Below are positions 9,650 through 20,000 of a stretch of DNA of 41,339 nucleotides, piece by piece. This stretch comes from an uncultured Nitrospira sp. Lineage in GTDB: Bacteria > Nitrospirota > Nitrospiria > Nitrospirales > Nitrospiraceae. Within the stretch, counting starts at the first letter, position 1. Each line of letters opens with the position of its first letter. The stretch is taken from assembly GCA_902500715.1 (NCBI GenBank), contig CABVRO010000015.1, positions 1-41,339 of the forward strand, written 5' to 3'. The translations under genes were made by a program, and so were the position numbers. Below the pieces are notes generated by a model. The model did no database searches. It saw nothing but the letters and a program-made list of their open reading frames with translations, and had not been told where the DNA came from.

Positions 9650-10426
9650 ATGGCTCGAATCATTGCTGTTGCGAATCAAAAGGGTGGAGTGGGGAAAACG
9701 ACCACCTCTGTGAACCTTGCCGCAGCGCTGGCAATCGAGGGCGGATCGGTTCTCCTGATCGATATTGACCCTCAGGGAAACGCGACAAGCGGGCTTGGCG
9801 TCGATGCCATGTCGCTCACAAAAACGATCTACAATGTATTGATTAGTAAAGAGAGTATTGAGTCTCTGGCCATGCAGACCGGAGTGAATGGATTGTCGAT
9901 TGTTCCGGCAAATTCCCATCTCGCCGGTGCGGAGGTCGAGTTGGTGAATATGGAGGACCGTGAGCAGCGCCTCAAAGAGGCCCTGGCTGAGGTATCTGAC
10001 CGATACGACATCATCCTGCTGGATTGTCCACCGGCCCTGGGCCTCCTGACCATCAATGCGATGGTTGCAGCGGATTCAGTGCTGATCCCTGTGCAATGCG
10101 AATACTATGCGATGGAAGGCCTCGGGCGGCTGATGGAGAGCATTCAGCGTCTCCGGCAATCCCTGAATCCTGGACTGGAAATCGAGGGCATTGTGCTCAC
10201 GATGTACGATGCGCGCAATTCGCTAGCCCGCCAGGTGGTCGAACAGATTCGCGGGCATTTCGGAGCGAGTGTGTACCAAACGATGATTCCGCGCAACGTG
10301 ACGTTGGCCGAGGCGCCGAGCTACGGTCGCCCGGCCTTGCTCTACAACATGGCATCAGCCGGTGCCCAAGCCTATCTTTCCCTAGCCAAGGAGTTTGTGG
10401 TCCATGGAGAAAAAAGCCCTCGGTAG
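9650..10426 (+). CDS. parA: Chromosome-partitioning ATPase ParA (Soj)
   Basis: ParA is a Walker-type ATPase that forms the DNA-bound gradient used to move ParB-parS complexes. It has 258 residues. The deviant Walker A motif KGGVGKTTT is at residues 11-19, Walker A' is LLIDIDPQGNATSGLG, and Walker B is IILLDCPPALGLLT. It lacks the N-terminal HTH of plasmid type Ia ParA and is therefore a chromosomal Soj-like protein. AGGGGA precedes the ATG. Its 3' end overlaps the start of parB by 23 bases, implying translational coupling. Confidence 0.96.
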   Translation: MARIIAVANQKGGVGKTTTSVNLAAALAIEGGSVLLIDIDPQGNATSGLGVDAMSLTKTIYNVLISKESIESLAMQTGVNGLSIVPANSHLAGAEVELVNMEDREQRLKEALAEVSDRYDIILLDCPPALGLLTINAMVAADSVLIPVQCEYYAMEGLGRLMESIQRLRQSLNPGLEIEGIVLTMYDARNSLARQVVEQIRGHFGASVYQTMIPRNVTLAEAPSYGRPALLYNMASAGAQAYLSLAKEFVVHGEKSPR

Positions 10427-11255
10427 AGGACTCGACGCGCTATTGCCGACCGGTCGAACCACGGCCGAGCCTGAACGTGGCGATGTGCAGGAATTGCGGC
10501 TTGAAGCCATTGTTCCGAACCGCTTCCAGCCTCGGCAGCAATTCTCCGAAGTCGAACTGGCTGAGTTGACTGCCTCGTTGAAGCAGAACGGCCTCCTGCA
10601 ACCGATTCTGGTGCGTCGAAAAGGTGATGGCATTTACGAGTTAATTGCCGGTGAGAGACGCTTAAGAGCTGCTAAGTTAGCGGGAATGCAGAAGATTCAA
10701 GCTCTTGTCCGAAATGTGTCCGATCAGGAGTCGATGGTGTTGGCGTTGGTGGAGAACCTCCAGCGGGACGACCTGAATCCCATGGAGACCGCGCGGGCGT
10801 ACCAACGCATGCTGAATGAATTCGGGCTGACCCAGGAGGCGATTGCTCAGAAAGTGGCGTGCGATCGGTCGTCCGTGGCGAACCTGCTGCGGTTGATGTC
10901 GCTGCCCGCTGAGGTGCAGCACATGATCGAGTCCGATCAGCTCTCTACAGGTCATGCCAAGGTGATTCTTGGGCTGATGACACCGGCCGCGCAGATCAGT
11001 CTGGCGACACAAATTGTGGATGGGCAACTCTCGGTTCGTGAAGCCGAGCGGTTGGTGCAGGAACATGCTGAAGCCAGGAAGGCGGGCAAGCGTCAGGTTC
11101 GTGCGCCATCGCGGTCCGATCTCGAAGAGCGATTGCAGAAACGTCTGGGCACCAGGGTGGATGTGCAGCGGGGGCGGCGCGGCGGCAAGATCGTCATCCA
11201 CTACTTTTCGCCTGAAGAATTGGACGGCGTGGTCGAGCGGCTGCTCAATTCATAG
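10404..11255 (+). CDS. parB: Chromosome-partitioning protein ParB (Spo0J), parS-binding CTPase
   Basis: ParB binds parS, spreads as a CTP-dependent clamp and stimulates ParA. It has 283 residues. The N-terminal ParB/Srx domain includes NRFQPRQQF, GLLQPILVR and the CTP-binding GERRLRAAKLAGM. ENLQRDDLNPMETA follows. The parS-reading HTH is LTQEAIAQKVACDRSSVANLLRL without its last residues, and a C-terminal dimerisation segment ends the protein. ATG at 10404 is chosen because AAGGAG lies 10 bases before it. An in-frame TTG at 10395 is too close to that site. The gene overlaps parA by 23 bases. Confidence 0.96.
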   Translation: MEKKALGRGLDALLPTGRTTAEPERGDVQELRLEAIVPNRFQPRQQFSEVELAELTASLKQNGLLQPILVRRKGDGIYELIAGERRLRAAKLAGMQKIQALVRNVSDQESMVLALVENLQRDDLNPMETARAYQRMLNEFGLTQEAIAQKVACDRSSVANLLRLMSLPAEVQHMIESDQLSTGHAKVILGLMTPAAQISLATQIVDGQLSVREAERLVQEHAEARKAGKRQVRAPSRSDLEERLQKRLGTRVDVQRGRRGGKIVIHYFSPEELDGVVERLLNS

Positions 11256-11403
11256 TCGAGATATTTTCGGGGCAGATTTTTTTCGATTGACCGGAGTAGA
11301 ATGCCGTTAGAATTTTTGAATGGGGAGCGACATCGGGGCGGCTGTCGCAGGCATGTCCTCCGGTCAGTGCGTGAGTCGTTGTTATTTGTGGGAGGTGTAA
11401 CAA

Positions 11404-11892
11404 ATGGCGTGGATCAATAAGGACAAGCAGGACGGGAAGCGTCAGGCAGGACAAAGCGAGGGAACTGAAATGGAAAATTTGGAATCTACGGCACCGCGCG
11501 AGGGAAACGAAGAGATCAATGCCTTTGTCGGAAAAGGTGTCAGCTTCAAGGGTGTCATTTCCTATAACGGCACCGTCCGCATCGATGGCAATCTGGATGG
11601 AGAGATTCATACCGAAGGGGTCTTGCTGGTCGGTGAGGATGCGGTTCTGACGGCGAAGATTACGGCCGGTACCGTGGTGTGCAAGGGGAAGATCACCGGC
11701 GACATCAGCGCCCGAGAGAAGGTGAAGCTGCGCGCCCCTGCTGTGGTCAATGCCGGTGTCAAGGCGCCGCTGTTAGCCATGGAAGAAGGGGTGGTCTTCA
11801 ACGGCACGTTGGAGATGAGTCAGCCAGGCACGCGCGAGCCGCAGGGGCAGGGTTCCACGCGAGGCCAAGGCGTCAAGTTGGTCAACGGATAA
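11404..11892 (+). CDS. Bactofilin (polymer-forming cytoskeletal protein), copy 1
   Basis: Bactofilins polymerise without nucleotide into stable filaments that scaffold cell-envelope or DNA-segregation proteins. It has 162 residues. The central beta-helical domain (about 37-140) shows the family pattern: FVGKGVSFKGVISYNGTVRI, then DG.LDGEI, then repeated short turns such as AKITAGTVVCKGKITGDI. The N- and C-terminal tails are polar and unstructured, as usual. GGGAGGTG precedes the ATG by 5 bases. It is the first gene after parB, with a 148-bp gap. Confidence 0.93.
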   Translation: MAWINKDKQDGKRQAGQSEGTEMENLESTAPREGNEEINAFVGKGVSFKGVISYNGTVRIDGNLDGEIHTEGVLLVGEDAVLTAKITAGTVVCKGKITGDISAREKVKLRAPAVVNAGVKAPLLAMEEGVVFNGTLEMSQPGTREPQGQGSTRGQGVKLVNG

Positions 11893-12021
11893 TTCGGCTC
11901 GACGACGAATTAGTTGGACAGATTGTGGCTTGCCTTGTAAGCCAGAGGTAGGCAGAGGAAGGTTCCATTCAACCCGCGCCCCGGTCTCTAGGAGGGGCGG
12001 GGTGTGTGAAGGAGGACGCCG

Positions 12022-12477
12022 ATGTGGGGTGAGACCAAAAAGCAGCCGGTCGCGGAAGACGATAAATTTACCTTTCTCGGCAAGGGGACCAGCTTTAAGG
12101 GCATTGTCACGTTTGATGGCACCGTCCGCATCGATGGTCGGGTCGAGGGAGAAGTGCATACGGGCGGGGCGGTGATCGTCGGCGAAAGCGCCGTGATCAA
12201 GGGCGTGATTGCCGCCGGGTCCGTTTCGATCAGTGGTCGCGTGAAGGGGTCGGTGACGGCCCTGCAGAAGGTCGAGATTCAAAAGCCGGGGATTCTCATC
12301 GGGGATATCCAGAGCCCGGTGATCATGATCGAAGAAGGCGCGCATTTTCACGGCATGAGCAATATGGGCGCCGAAAAGTGGACGGAGGACGAGTCCTCTG
12401 AATTCGGTGCTCCGCAGGATCCCGGCGTGCGCGACCTCGTAGCCCATCGCGGCAAAGTCAAAACGCAAGAGCCGTAA
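12022..12477 (+). CDS. Bactofilin, copy 2
   Basis: This is a paralogue of the preceding gene. It has 151 residues, with the same core FLGKGTSFKGIVTFDGTVRI, then DGRVEGEVHTGG, and regular beta-helix turns to about residue 115. Its tails differ completely from those of copy 1, so the two filaments probably recruit different partners. AAGGAGG lies 7 bases before the ATG. The 129-bp gap to copy 1 contains a 6-bp-stem hairpin (CGCCCC at 11977-11982 with GGGGCG at 11994-11999). That hairpin might act as an attenuator between the two genes. Confidence 0.93.
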   Translation: MWGETKKQPVAEDDKFTFLGKGTSFKGIVTFDGTVRIDGRVEGEVHTGGAVIVGESAVIKGVIAAGSVSISGRVKGSVTALQKVEIQKPGILIGDIQSPVIMIEEGAHFHGMSNMGAEKWTEDESSEFGAPQDPGVRDLVAHRGKVKTQEP

Positions 12478-12508
12478 GTGCTCGGCGCATTCTTTCCCCG
12501 GTAGATGT

Positions 12509-13591
12509 ATGTCACGTCAGACCGTACTGCTAGGTATGAGCGGCGGAGTGGACAGCTCCGTCGCTGCGTCGCTCCTCGTGCAGCAGGGGTATGATGTCCA
12601 CGGCGTCACACTTCAGGTGTGGGAGCACGAAGATGAGCAGGTCGCCGTCTCCAAGCGCTGGGAAGAGCGGGGATGTTGCAAGATCGGCATTGCGAAGTAT
12701 GTCGCGCAGCGTCTGCGTATTCCGTATGAGGTTGTCGATCGTCGCGAAGTCTTTCAGCAGGGCGTGATCGATGATTTCGTCGCCGGGTATGCTTCCGGTA
12801 CTACGCCCAATCCCTGCGTCCGGTGCAACGAGCGGGTGAAGTTGCGCTCTCTCTATGCCTTGGCGCAAGAACGAGGCATCGACTATGTGGCGACGGGGCA
12901 CTACGCCCGCGTGCGGCAGATCGATGGACAGTGGTCGTTGCACCGGGCGCTCGATGCGCGGAAAGACCAAAGTTACTTTCTCTATCGGATCAATCCTGCC
13001 TGGTTGCCGCACCTGCTGTTTCCAGTGGGCCACATGCAGAAACGCGACGTATGGCAAGAGGCCGAATCGCTCGGGTTGCCCGTCGATGAACTCAAGGAAA
13101 GCCAGGAGATTTGTTTCGTGAGCCACGGCGACTATCGAACGTTCATTGAGCAGGAAATGCCGGAGGCCAAGAAGCCCGGACCTTTCGTGGGGGTGGATGG
13201 CGAGGTCCTCGGGCAGCACGAGGGCATCGCATTCTATACGCCGGGGCAACGCCGCGGCCTGGGTATTGCCGTCGGGCAGCGGTTGTATGTGCAGAAAGTG
13301 GTGCCTGAATCCGGCCAGGTGGTGTTATGTGCGGAAGAGCAGCTCGTGCAGTCGGAGTGTCAGGTCGCCGATCTCAGTCTGTTCGATCATGCCCTCGGTC
13401 GGCAGCCGGTTGAGGCGGACGTGAAGGTTCGCTACGCCACGCCCTCCTGCGCAGCAACCCTTCTTCCGTCTGAAAGCGGCAGGCTTCAGGTTCGATTTCA
13501 TCAACCGCAGCGCGCACTCAGTCCCGGGCAGTCCGCCGTCTTTTACCATGGTGATCGTGTACTCGGTGGGGGCATCATTCAGCGGTCGTAG
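12509..13591 (+). CDS. mnmA: tRNA-specific 2-thiouridylase MnmA
   Basis: MnmA inserts sulfur at C2 of wobble U34 in Lys, Glu and Gln tRNAs, using ATP and a sulfur relay. It has 360 residues, a typical length. The PP-loop for ATP is GMSGGVDSSVA at residues 9-19. The two catalytic cysteines are Cys103 in TPNPCVRCN and Cys202 in SQEICFV. QSYFLYRI and PGQRRGLGI are further family motifs. It follows bactofilin 2 by 31 bases and probably shares its transcript. mnmE and mnmG, which act on the same nucleotide, lie about 4-7 kb upstream. Confidence 0.97.
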   Translation: MSRQTVLLGMSGGVDSSVAASLLVQQGYDVHGVTLQVWEHEDEQVAVSKRWEERGCCKIGIAKYVAQRLRIPYEVVDRREVFQQGVIDDFVAGYASGTTPNPCVRCNERVKLRSLYALAQERGIDYVATGHYARVRQIDGQWSLHRALDARKDQSYFLYRINPAWLPHLLFPVGHMQKRDVWQEAESLGLPVDELKESQEICFVSHGDYRTFIEQEMPEAKKPGPFVGVDGEVLGQHEGIAFYTPGQRRGLGIAVGQRLYVQKVVPESGQVVLCAEEQLVQSECQVADLSLFDHALGRQPVEADVKVRYATPSCAATLLPSESGRLQVRFHQPQRALSPGQSAVFYHGDRVLGGGIIQRS

Positions 13592-13730
13592 CCATCGCCG
13601 ATTCTCCGGTTTGTTGTCCAGTATCAATGTAGAGAACCAGGGGCTCAGTGGAGGCCGTGAGCAAGTGACACCGGGGCGGGTCTCATGCTTGCGGCGATGT
13701 CTCATCTCTGGTCTCCCCACGCATCACTTC

Positions 13731-13760
13731 TTGACAGTACCCGCTTTTGAATGCTAACTT
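13731..13760 (+). promoter_or_regulatory. Putative promoter of the atp operon
   Basis: A perfect -35 box TTGACA (13731-13736) is followed after 18 bases by TAACTT (13755-13760), with an extended TGC in front of it. The -10 box is weak, but the TG extension supports it. It lies about 80 bases before atpH. Confidence 0.55.
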
Positions 13761-13812
13761 GGCGCGCTTTTTGTCGTGCCCACCGCACGCAAGCTTCCCG
13801 TTTGATCAAAAC

Positions 13813-13824
13813 ACGGTTAACCGT
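13813..13824. promoter_or_regulatory. 12-bp perfect palindrome upstream of atpH
   Basis: ACGGTTAACCGT lies 15 bases before the atpH start. Its 10-bp core CGGTTAACCG recurs at 24681-24690, between the zinc-ribbon and GNAT genes. It may be an operator for a dimeric regulator; the function is unknown. Confidence 0.3.
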
Positions 13825-13838
13825 AGCGGATAGTCATT

Positions 13839-14378
13839 GTGATTAAGACAGCCGTCGCACGTCGATACGCAAAAGCTCTGTTCGAACTTCTTGATACCCC
13901 AAGCATCGAGCCTGCCCGCTCGGCGTTGAACGGGCTGGGAGAGGCCTTCACGCAGTCCGCTGCGTTACGCCATGCCATCGCTTCTCCTGTGTTCCCGGAA
14001 GAAACCAAATTGGGTGCGCTGATTGAATTGGCCACTCGACTCGGATGCCCGCCGGTCGGCCAGAGATTTCTCGAACTCTTGGTCAAAAAGAATCGGGTCA
14101 GTTTCCTGCCGGACATCGCCGAGGCCTTCGCCAAGCTCGTGGATCAATCCAAGGGGACGCAGCAAGTGCTCGTGTCATCCGCGAATGCCTTGCCCGCGGC
14201 CGAGCAGGATCGGATCACCACCCGATTGCGCGATCTTTTACAGCGCGACGTCGATGTCACCTTCCATACAGAACCTGAACATGTCGCCGGCCTCCACATC
14301 CGCCTGGGCAGCACCGTCGTAGACAGCACGGTCCGGGGCCGACTGAGCGCCATGCAGCGTGTGTTGACCAAGGAGTAG
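13839..14378 (+). CDS. atpH: F1 ATP synthase subunit delta
   Basis: The delta subunit (OSCP) joins the F1 head to the peripheral stalk of ATP synthase. It has 179 residues from a GTG start. It begins [16 protein letters not shown], the family's N-terminal helix, and ends with the typical [20 protein letters not shown]. It heads the operon atpH-A-G-D-C. The usual upstream F0 genes (a, c, b) are absent; mnmA lies there instead. Confidence 0.93.
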   Translation: MIKTAVARRYAKALFELLDTPSIEPARSALNGLGEAFTQSAALRHAIASPVFPEETKLGALIELATRLGCPPVGQRFLELLVKKNRVSFLPDIAEAFAKLVDQSKGTQQVLVSSANALPAAEQDRITTRLRDLLQRDVDVTFHTEPEHVAGLHIRLGSTVVDSTVRGRLSAMQRVLTKE

Positions 14379-14380
14379 CC

Positions 14381-15898
14381 ATGCAGATCAAGGCAGAAGA
14401 GATCAGCTCCATCATCAAAGAGAAGATCAAGGGCTTCGATCAACAGGTCGATGTCAGCCAGACCGGCTCCGTCATTCAGGTTGGAGACGGCATCGCGAAA
14501 ATCTACGGATTAGACGGGGCCATGGCCGGAGAAATGCTCGAGTTTCCGGGCGGCTTGTACGGCATCGCGTTGAACCTCGAAGAAGACAACGTCGGCGCCG
14601 TGTTGATGGGTGACGATGTCGGAATCAAGGAAGGCGATCCGGTCAAGCGCACCGGTCGTATTGCGGAAATCCCGGTCGGTGAAGCGTTGATCGGTCGAGT
14701 GGTGAACGCAATCGGTCAGCCGATCGACGGTAAGGGTCCGGTCAACTCCCAACATTCTTCCCGTATCGAAGTCGTGGCACCCGGTGTGAACACGAGACAG
14801 TCGGTGCGTGAGCCGCTGCAGACGGGCATCAAGGCCATCGACGCCATGATCCCCATCGGTCGCGGGCAGCGCGAGTTGATTATCGGAGACCGGCAGACCG
14901 GAAAAACCGCCATCGCCGTCGATACCATCATCAACCAGAAGGGCCTCGGCGTCTTCTGTATCTATGTCGCCGTCGGTCAGAAGCGTTCGACGGTTGCGCG
15001 CGTGGTCAAGACTCTCGAAGAAAATCACGCCATGGAATACAGCATGGTCGTGGCGGCGACGGCCAGCGATCCGGCGCCGATGCAGTTCCTGGCCCCTTTC
15101 TCCGGCGCGGCGATCGGTGAATATTTCCGCGACAACGGCAAACATGCGTTGATTGTGTACGACGATTTGTCTAAGCACGCGGTAGCGTATCGGCAGCTGT
15201 CCTTGCTGCTGCGCCGCCCGCCGGGCCGTGAAGCCTATCCGGGCGACGTGTTCTATCTGCACTCCCGCTTGCTGGAGCGTGCGGCGAAGTTGAGCGACAA
15301 GTTGGGGGGAGGCAGCCTGACGGCCCTTCCGATCATCGAGACGCAAGCCGGCGACGTGTCGGCCTACATTCCGACGAACGTCATTTCAATTACCGATGGA
15401 CAAATCTACCTGGGCAGCGACCTGTTTTATTCCGGTATTCGTCCTGCGATTAACGTCGGATTGTCGGTCTCCCGCGTCGGCGGATCCGCGCAGATCAAGA
15501 CCATGAAGCAGGTCGCAGGTACTCTCCGCTTGGACCTCGCGCAGTATCGTGAAATGGCCGCGTTCTCCCAGTTCGGGAGCGAACTCGACAAGGCGACTCA
15601 GATGCAGCTTGCCCGTGGCGTACGTATGGTGGAATTGCTCAAGCAAGGGCAATACAAGCCGATGCCGGTTGCCGATCAAGTCTTGTCGATTTACGCGGGC
15701 GTCAACGGATTCCTGGACGATGTCCCCGTAGACAAGGTGCTGCAATTCGAGGCGGACCTGCTCCATTACGTGGCGCAGAATCACCAGGACATGCGGAAAG
15801 ATATCGCCACGGTCGGAAAGATCGATGACAAGGTCGGCGGCAAGCTGAAAGAAATCATCACGACCTTTAAGCAGAAAATGGGCTACGGAGCAAAATAG
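14381..15898 (+). CDS. atpA: F1 ATP synthase subunit alpha
   Basis: This is the regulatory nucleotide-binding subunit of F1. It has 505 residues. The P-loop is GDRQTGKTA (about 169-177), preceded by [15 protein letters not shown]. The ATPase alpha/beta signature [14 protein letters not shown] is present near 375, with the alpha-specific Arg finger. It starts 2 bases after the atpH stop, so the two are translationally coupled. Length and motifs are normal for a functional subunit. Confidence 0.98.
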   Translation: MQIKAEEISSIIKEKIKGFDQQVDVSQTGSVIQVGDGIAKIYGLDGAMAGEMLEFPGGLYGIALNLEEDNVGAVLMGDDVGIKEGDPVKRTGRIAEIPVGEALIGRVVNAIGQPIDGKGPVNSQHSSRIEVVAPGVNTRQSVREPLQTGIKAIDAMIPIGRGQRELIIGDRQTGKTAIAVDTIINQKGLGVFCIYVAVGQKRSTVARVVKTLEENHAMEYSMVVAATASDPAPMQFLAPFSGAAIGEYFRDNGKHALIVYDDLSKHAVAYRQLSLLLRRPPGREAYPGDVFYLHSRLLERAAKLSDKLGGGSLTALPIIETQAGDVSAYIPTNVISITDGQIYLGSDLFYSGIRPAINVGLSVSRVGGSAQIKTMKQVAGTLRLDLAQYREMAAFSQFGSELDKATQMQLARGVRMVELLKQGQYKPMPVADQVLSIYAGVNGFLDDVPVDKVLQFEADLLHYVAQNHQDMRKDIATVGKIDDKVGGKLKEIITTFKQKMGYGAK

Positions 15899-15962
15899 CA
15901 ATCAGCCTTCGCCTTCAGCATGGAGCTGAGGTCTGAGCGCTGACTGCTGAGAGCGTACAAGA

Positions 15963-16850
15963 ATGCCGAGCTTACAATCTCTCCGGCGGAAAATCGCCGC
16001 CTTCAAGAATACGCAGAAGATTACCAAGGCCATGAAAATGGTCGCGGCCGCGAAGCTCAAGCGTTCGCAGGACCGCATTCTGGCTGCGAGGCCCTACGCT
16101 CATAAAATGCGCGGGGTGCTCAGCAATCTCAGTCAGCGCGTCAACCGCACATCCCATCCTCTGCTCCAAAAGCGCGAGGGGAAGAAAATCGAAATTCTCG
16201 TCGTCACGAGCGATCGCGGGCTGTGCGGCGGATTCAACGGTAATATCGTACGGAAGAGTTCCGAGTTCGTCCGGCAGTGTGAAGCGCAGGGGCTTTCGGT
16301 CAATCTCAGCCTGATCGGCCGCAAAGGACGTGATTACTTCCGTCGTCGCTCCTGGCCGATCCGACAGGAGTGGACCGGAATCTTCGACAAGCTGACCTTC
16401 GAGCATGCCATCGATATCGGCGGGGACCTGACGGAAAATTTTGTGAAGGGCACGTTCGACGAACTCTACGTCGTCTACAACGAGTTCAAGTCTGCGATCC
16501 AGCAGCGGGTGATCGTTGAGAAATTGTTCCCCATCGATGCGGCCGCCGAATTCGGAGCGGCGCCGACTGCGACCGAGCAGTCCGCAGTCGGCGGTAGTTA
16601 CTTGTATGAGCCGGATGAGGGCGAGCTTCTGAATGTCTTGGTCCCGAAGCATTTTCAGATTCAAGCCTATCGCATCCTTCTGGAGTCGGCGGCGGCCGAA
16701 CACGGGGCACGCATGGCAGCCATGGACGGTGCGACTCGCAATGCAGGGCAACTCATCAAAAAAGTCACCTTGTATTACAACAAGACTCGCCAGGCGGCTA
16801 TCACCAAAGAACTCATGGACATCGTGGGCGGCGCAGAAGCCCTGAAATAA
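15963..16850 (+). CDS. atpG: F1 ATP synthase subunit gamma
   Basis: The gamma subunit is the central rotor shaft of F1. It has 295 residues. It starts MPSLQSLRRKIAAFKNTQKI followed by TKAMKMVAAAKLKR, the N-terminal helix of the coiled coil. The middle contains LVVTSDRGLCGGFNGN. The C-terminal helix carries MDGATRNAGQLIKKVTLYYN and NKTRQAAITKELMDIVGGAEA, the family signature. The 64-bp gap to atpA is not otherwise coding. Confidence 0.97.
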   Translation: MPSLQSLRRKIAAFKNTQKITKAMKMVAAAKLKRSQDRILAARPYAHKMRGVLSNLSQRVNRTSHPLLQKREGKKIEILVVTSDRGLCGGFNGNIVRKSSEFVRQCEAQGLSVNLSLIGRKGRDYFRRRSWPIRQEWTGIFDKLTFEHAIDIGGDLTENFVKGTFDELYVVYNEFKSAIQQRVIVEKLFPIDAAAEFGAAPTATEQSAVGGSYLYEPDEGELLNVLVPKHFQIQAYRILLESAAAEHGARMAAMDGATRNAGQLIKKVTLYYNKTRQAAITKELMDIVGGAEALK

Positions 16851-16882
16851 AATGTGGAATGAGGAATGCTGCATCACGGTAA

Positions 16883-18361
<1,479 letters not shown>

Positions 18362-18377
18362 GAGAGAGTGCCTCGAG

Positions 18378-18443
18378 CGTCCTCTTGGCTCGCGCAACGC
18401 GCGGTCTCAGAAGATCCTCGTTGGACGCGCGCAGTAGAGGACG
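18378..18443. other. Inverted repeat between atpD and atpC
   Basis: The arms CGTCCTCT (18378-18385) and AGAGGACG (18436-18443) are perfect complements. They enclose GC-rich sequence with further complementary runs (CTCGCGC and GCGCGCAG). In the atpD-atpC mRNA this could form a large stem-loop and lower the expression of atpC, or protect the 3' end of the atpD message. Confidence 0.4.
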
Positions 18444-18486
18444 TTTCGATTTCCTCTCAGATGGGATAAGGGAGTAGTAAGAGAAG

Positions 18487-18909
18487 ATGGCTGGAAAGAT
18501 TCTCTTAGAAGTCGTGACGCCGGAGAAGATGCTCCTGAGTCAGGAGGTCGATGAGGTCATCGCTCCGGGCAGTGAGGGAGAATTCGGCGTTCTGCCAGGA
18601 CATTGCCACCTGTTGTCCAGTTTGCGTATCGGAGAGCTGCGGTACAAGGCTCAGGACGCGTGGCGATACATGTCGATCCTGTGGGGCTACGCCGAGGTCA
18701 CGCCATCCAAAGTCACGGTGATGGCGGAGATTGCCGAAAAGGCCGAAGACATCGATGTCGGTCGTGCGCAACAGGCTGTCGAAAAGGCTGAACAGCGCCT
18801 CCAGGCTGGTGGACTTCCTTCAGAAGTGAAAGAGGCTCAGATCAGTCTCGAAAAGGCCCGTCTCCGGAAAAGGATTGCGGACCGTGCCAAAAAATCCGGA
18901 CACGCCTGA
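18487..18909 (+). CDS. atpC: F1 ATP synthase subunit epsilon
   Basis: The epsilon subunit couples F1 rotation to the c-ring and inhibits ATP hydrolysis. It has 140 residues. The N-terminal beta-sandwich reads ILLEVVTPEKMLLSQEVDEV and then IAPGSEGEFGVLPGH.HLLSSL, the family signature. The C-terminal two-helix hairpin (about 88-138) is complete. It is the last atp gene, separated from atpD by a 125-bp gap holding the inverted repeat at 18378-18443. Confidence 0.95.
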   Translation: MAGKILLEVVTPEKMLLSQEVDEVIAPGSEGEFGVLPGHCHLLSSLRIGELRYKAQDAWRYMSILWGYAEVTPSKVTVMAEIAEKAEDIDVGRAQQAVEKAEQRLQAGGLPSEVKEAQISLEKARLRKRIADRAKKSGHA

Positions 18910-18981
18910 CCTCTTTCCCTCATATTCCAGTGTGGCCCATCGTTTCTGCACCTCCCTGATCGAATAGTCGGGGCACATAAG

Positions 18982-19866
18982 GTGTTACGAATCAAGTCGC
19001 CCGGTCCTCTCTTTCTCAGCACACTGCTCCTCCTTTGTCTCGGCTGCGCCGGGCCGACGTTAACAAGCCGGGTCATTGAGCAGGATTCTTCCTGGTTTGT
19101 GCGGCTCGATTCCTTTTACGATGCCGGCAATGCGTCTCCACGATATGATCATCCGCTTATTTGGAGGGATGAAGAGCTCTCTGCCATCCTGAGTCGATTG
19201 ATCCTTCAAGAACGAGTCGGCCTTATGGATAACGCGAGGCCTCCACGTTCGGTGTTCTCGTTGGAAGAGATTCACCTCCTTATTCCCCCTGTGCGCAAGT
19301 CCTTTCAAGAAGCGACATCCCGTGAATGGATTGTCTTTACGTTGGTCGGTCAAGAGGGAAGGGGTCGTGAGACCACGTCCGGCGGCATGTTTGTTGAGGG
19401 TGGCAAACTCCATCTGGTGATCGCCAATCACCGACGCGCACTCGGGGAACATTCGGAAGAACTTGTGCGCATACAGGTGAATCCTCTCCATTCCCTTCAA
19501 GGCAGCGGCGGTGTCTTGGCCTTTGACGCACCTCGATTTGTGATTGCGAACAAAGCCAATTGGTCAGGTGGGCATCGAGCCTCCGCTAGCGAACTGATCC
19601 TCGATCATACTGCGTTCCTCGCCAATCTCCAGCGCACGGGATCAGCGGCGGCTTCCGCTCAGATCAGTGGATCGCATGCGTTAGCCTCGGCAACAGAATC
19701 TGATGGATCTCGGCCGGGACCATCCGACTCCGTGCAGGTGGATTTAGAACAGATCGTTCTTCGACTTCGTGAAGAGATCGAAGTATTAAAGCAGCAACTG
19801 GCAGACAAGGTTTCTGAGGTTGATCGATTGAAGCGCCGGGAAACCCACAGCACGCCCACTCCGTGA
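18982..19866 (+). CDS. Putative lipoprotein of unknown function with C-terminal coiled coil
   Basis: I do not recognise this 294-residue protein. It starts with a signal peptide (basic start, then a run of Leu) that ends in CLGCAG, consistent with a lipoprotein although the -3 position is unusual. The middle (about 30-215) is a mixed alpha/beta region without known motifs. From about 250 to 287 there is a clear heptad pattern (LEQIVLRLREEIEVLKQQL and on), a short coiled coil. The GTG start at 18982 is the only one close to the signal peptide. It lies 72 bases after atpC on the same strand and ends at a pair of hairpins. Confidence 0.6.
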   Translation: MLRIKSPGPLFLSTLLLLCLGCAGPTLTSRVIEQDSSWFVRLDSFYDAGNASPRYDHPLIWRDEELSAILSRLILQERVGLMDNARPPRSVFSLEEIHLLIPPVRKSFQEATSREWIVFTLVGQEGRGRETTSGGMFVEGGKLHLVIANHRRALGEHSEELVRIQVNPLHSLQGSGGVLAFDAPRFVIANKANWSGGHRASASELILDHTAFLANLQRTGSAAASAQISGSHALASATESDGSRPGPSDSVQVDLEQIVLRLREEIEVLKQQLADKVSEVDRLKRRETHSTPTP

Positions 19867-19905
19867 TTCGTACCTCTCCCTGAGACGGACTCGAAATGAT
19901 CCTAA

Positions 19906-19959
19906 GGGACAGGACCAGTTCTGTCCCCCCGGCAGGACTCTGGTCCGTCCTGCCGGGGG
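19906..19959. terminator. Two adjacent hairpins, probable bidirectional terminator
   Basis: GGGACAG (19906-19912) pairs with CTGTCCC (19921-19927) around an 8-nt loop. Directly after it, CCCCCGGCAGGAC (19926-19938) pairs perfectly over 13 bp with GTCCTGCCGGGGG (19947-19959). The two structures share bases 19926-19927. They lie between two convergent genes. There is no U-tract, so termination would be of the strong-stem or Rho-assisted kind. Confidence 0.6.
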
Positions 19960-20000
19960 TCGATCCGGCCGTCACTGTCCGTGCCAGCAGGCCGCTGCGG

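Noticed and set aside
14510..15346. 278-codon minus-strand frame opposite atpA
   Set aside because: It is a shadow of atpA with Arg/His-rich composition; there is no start signal or known domain.
15972..16877. 301-codon minus-strand frame opposite atpG
   Set aside because: It is a shadow frame; atpG on the plus strand has complete family motifs.
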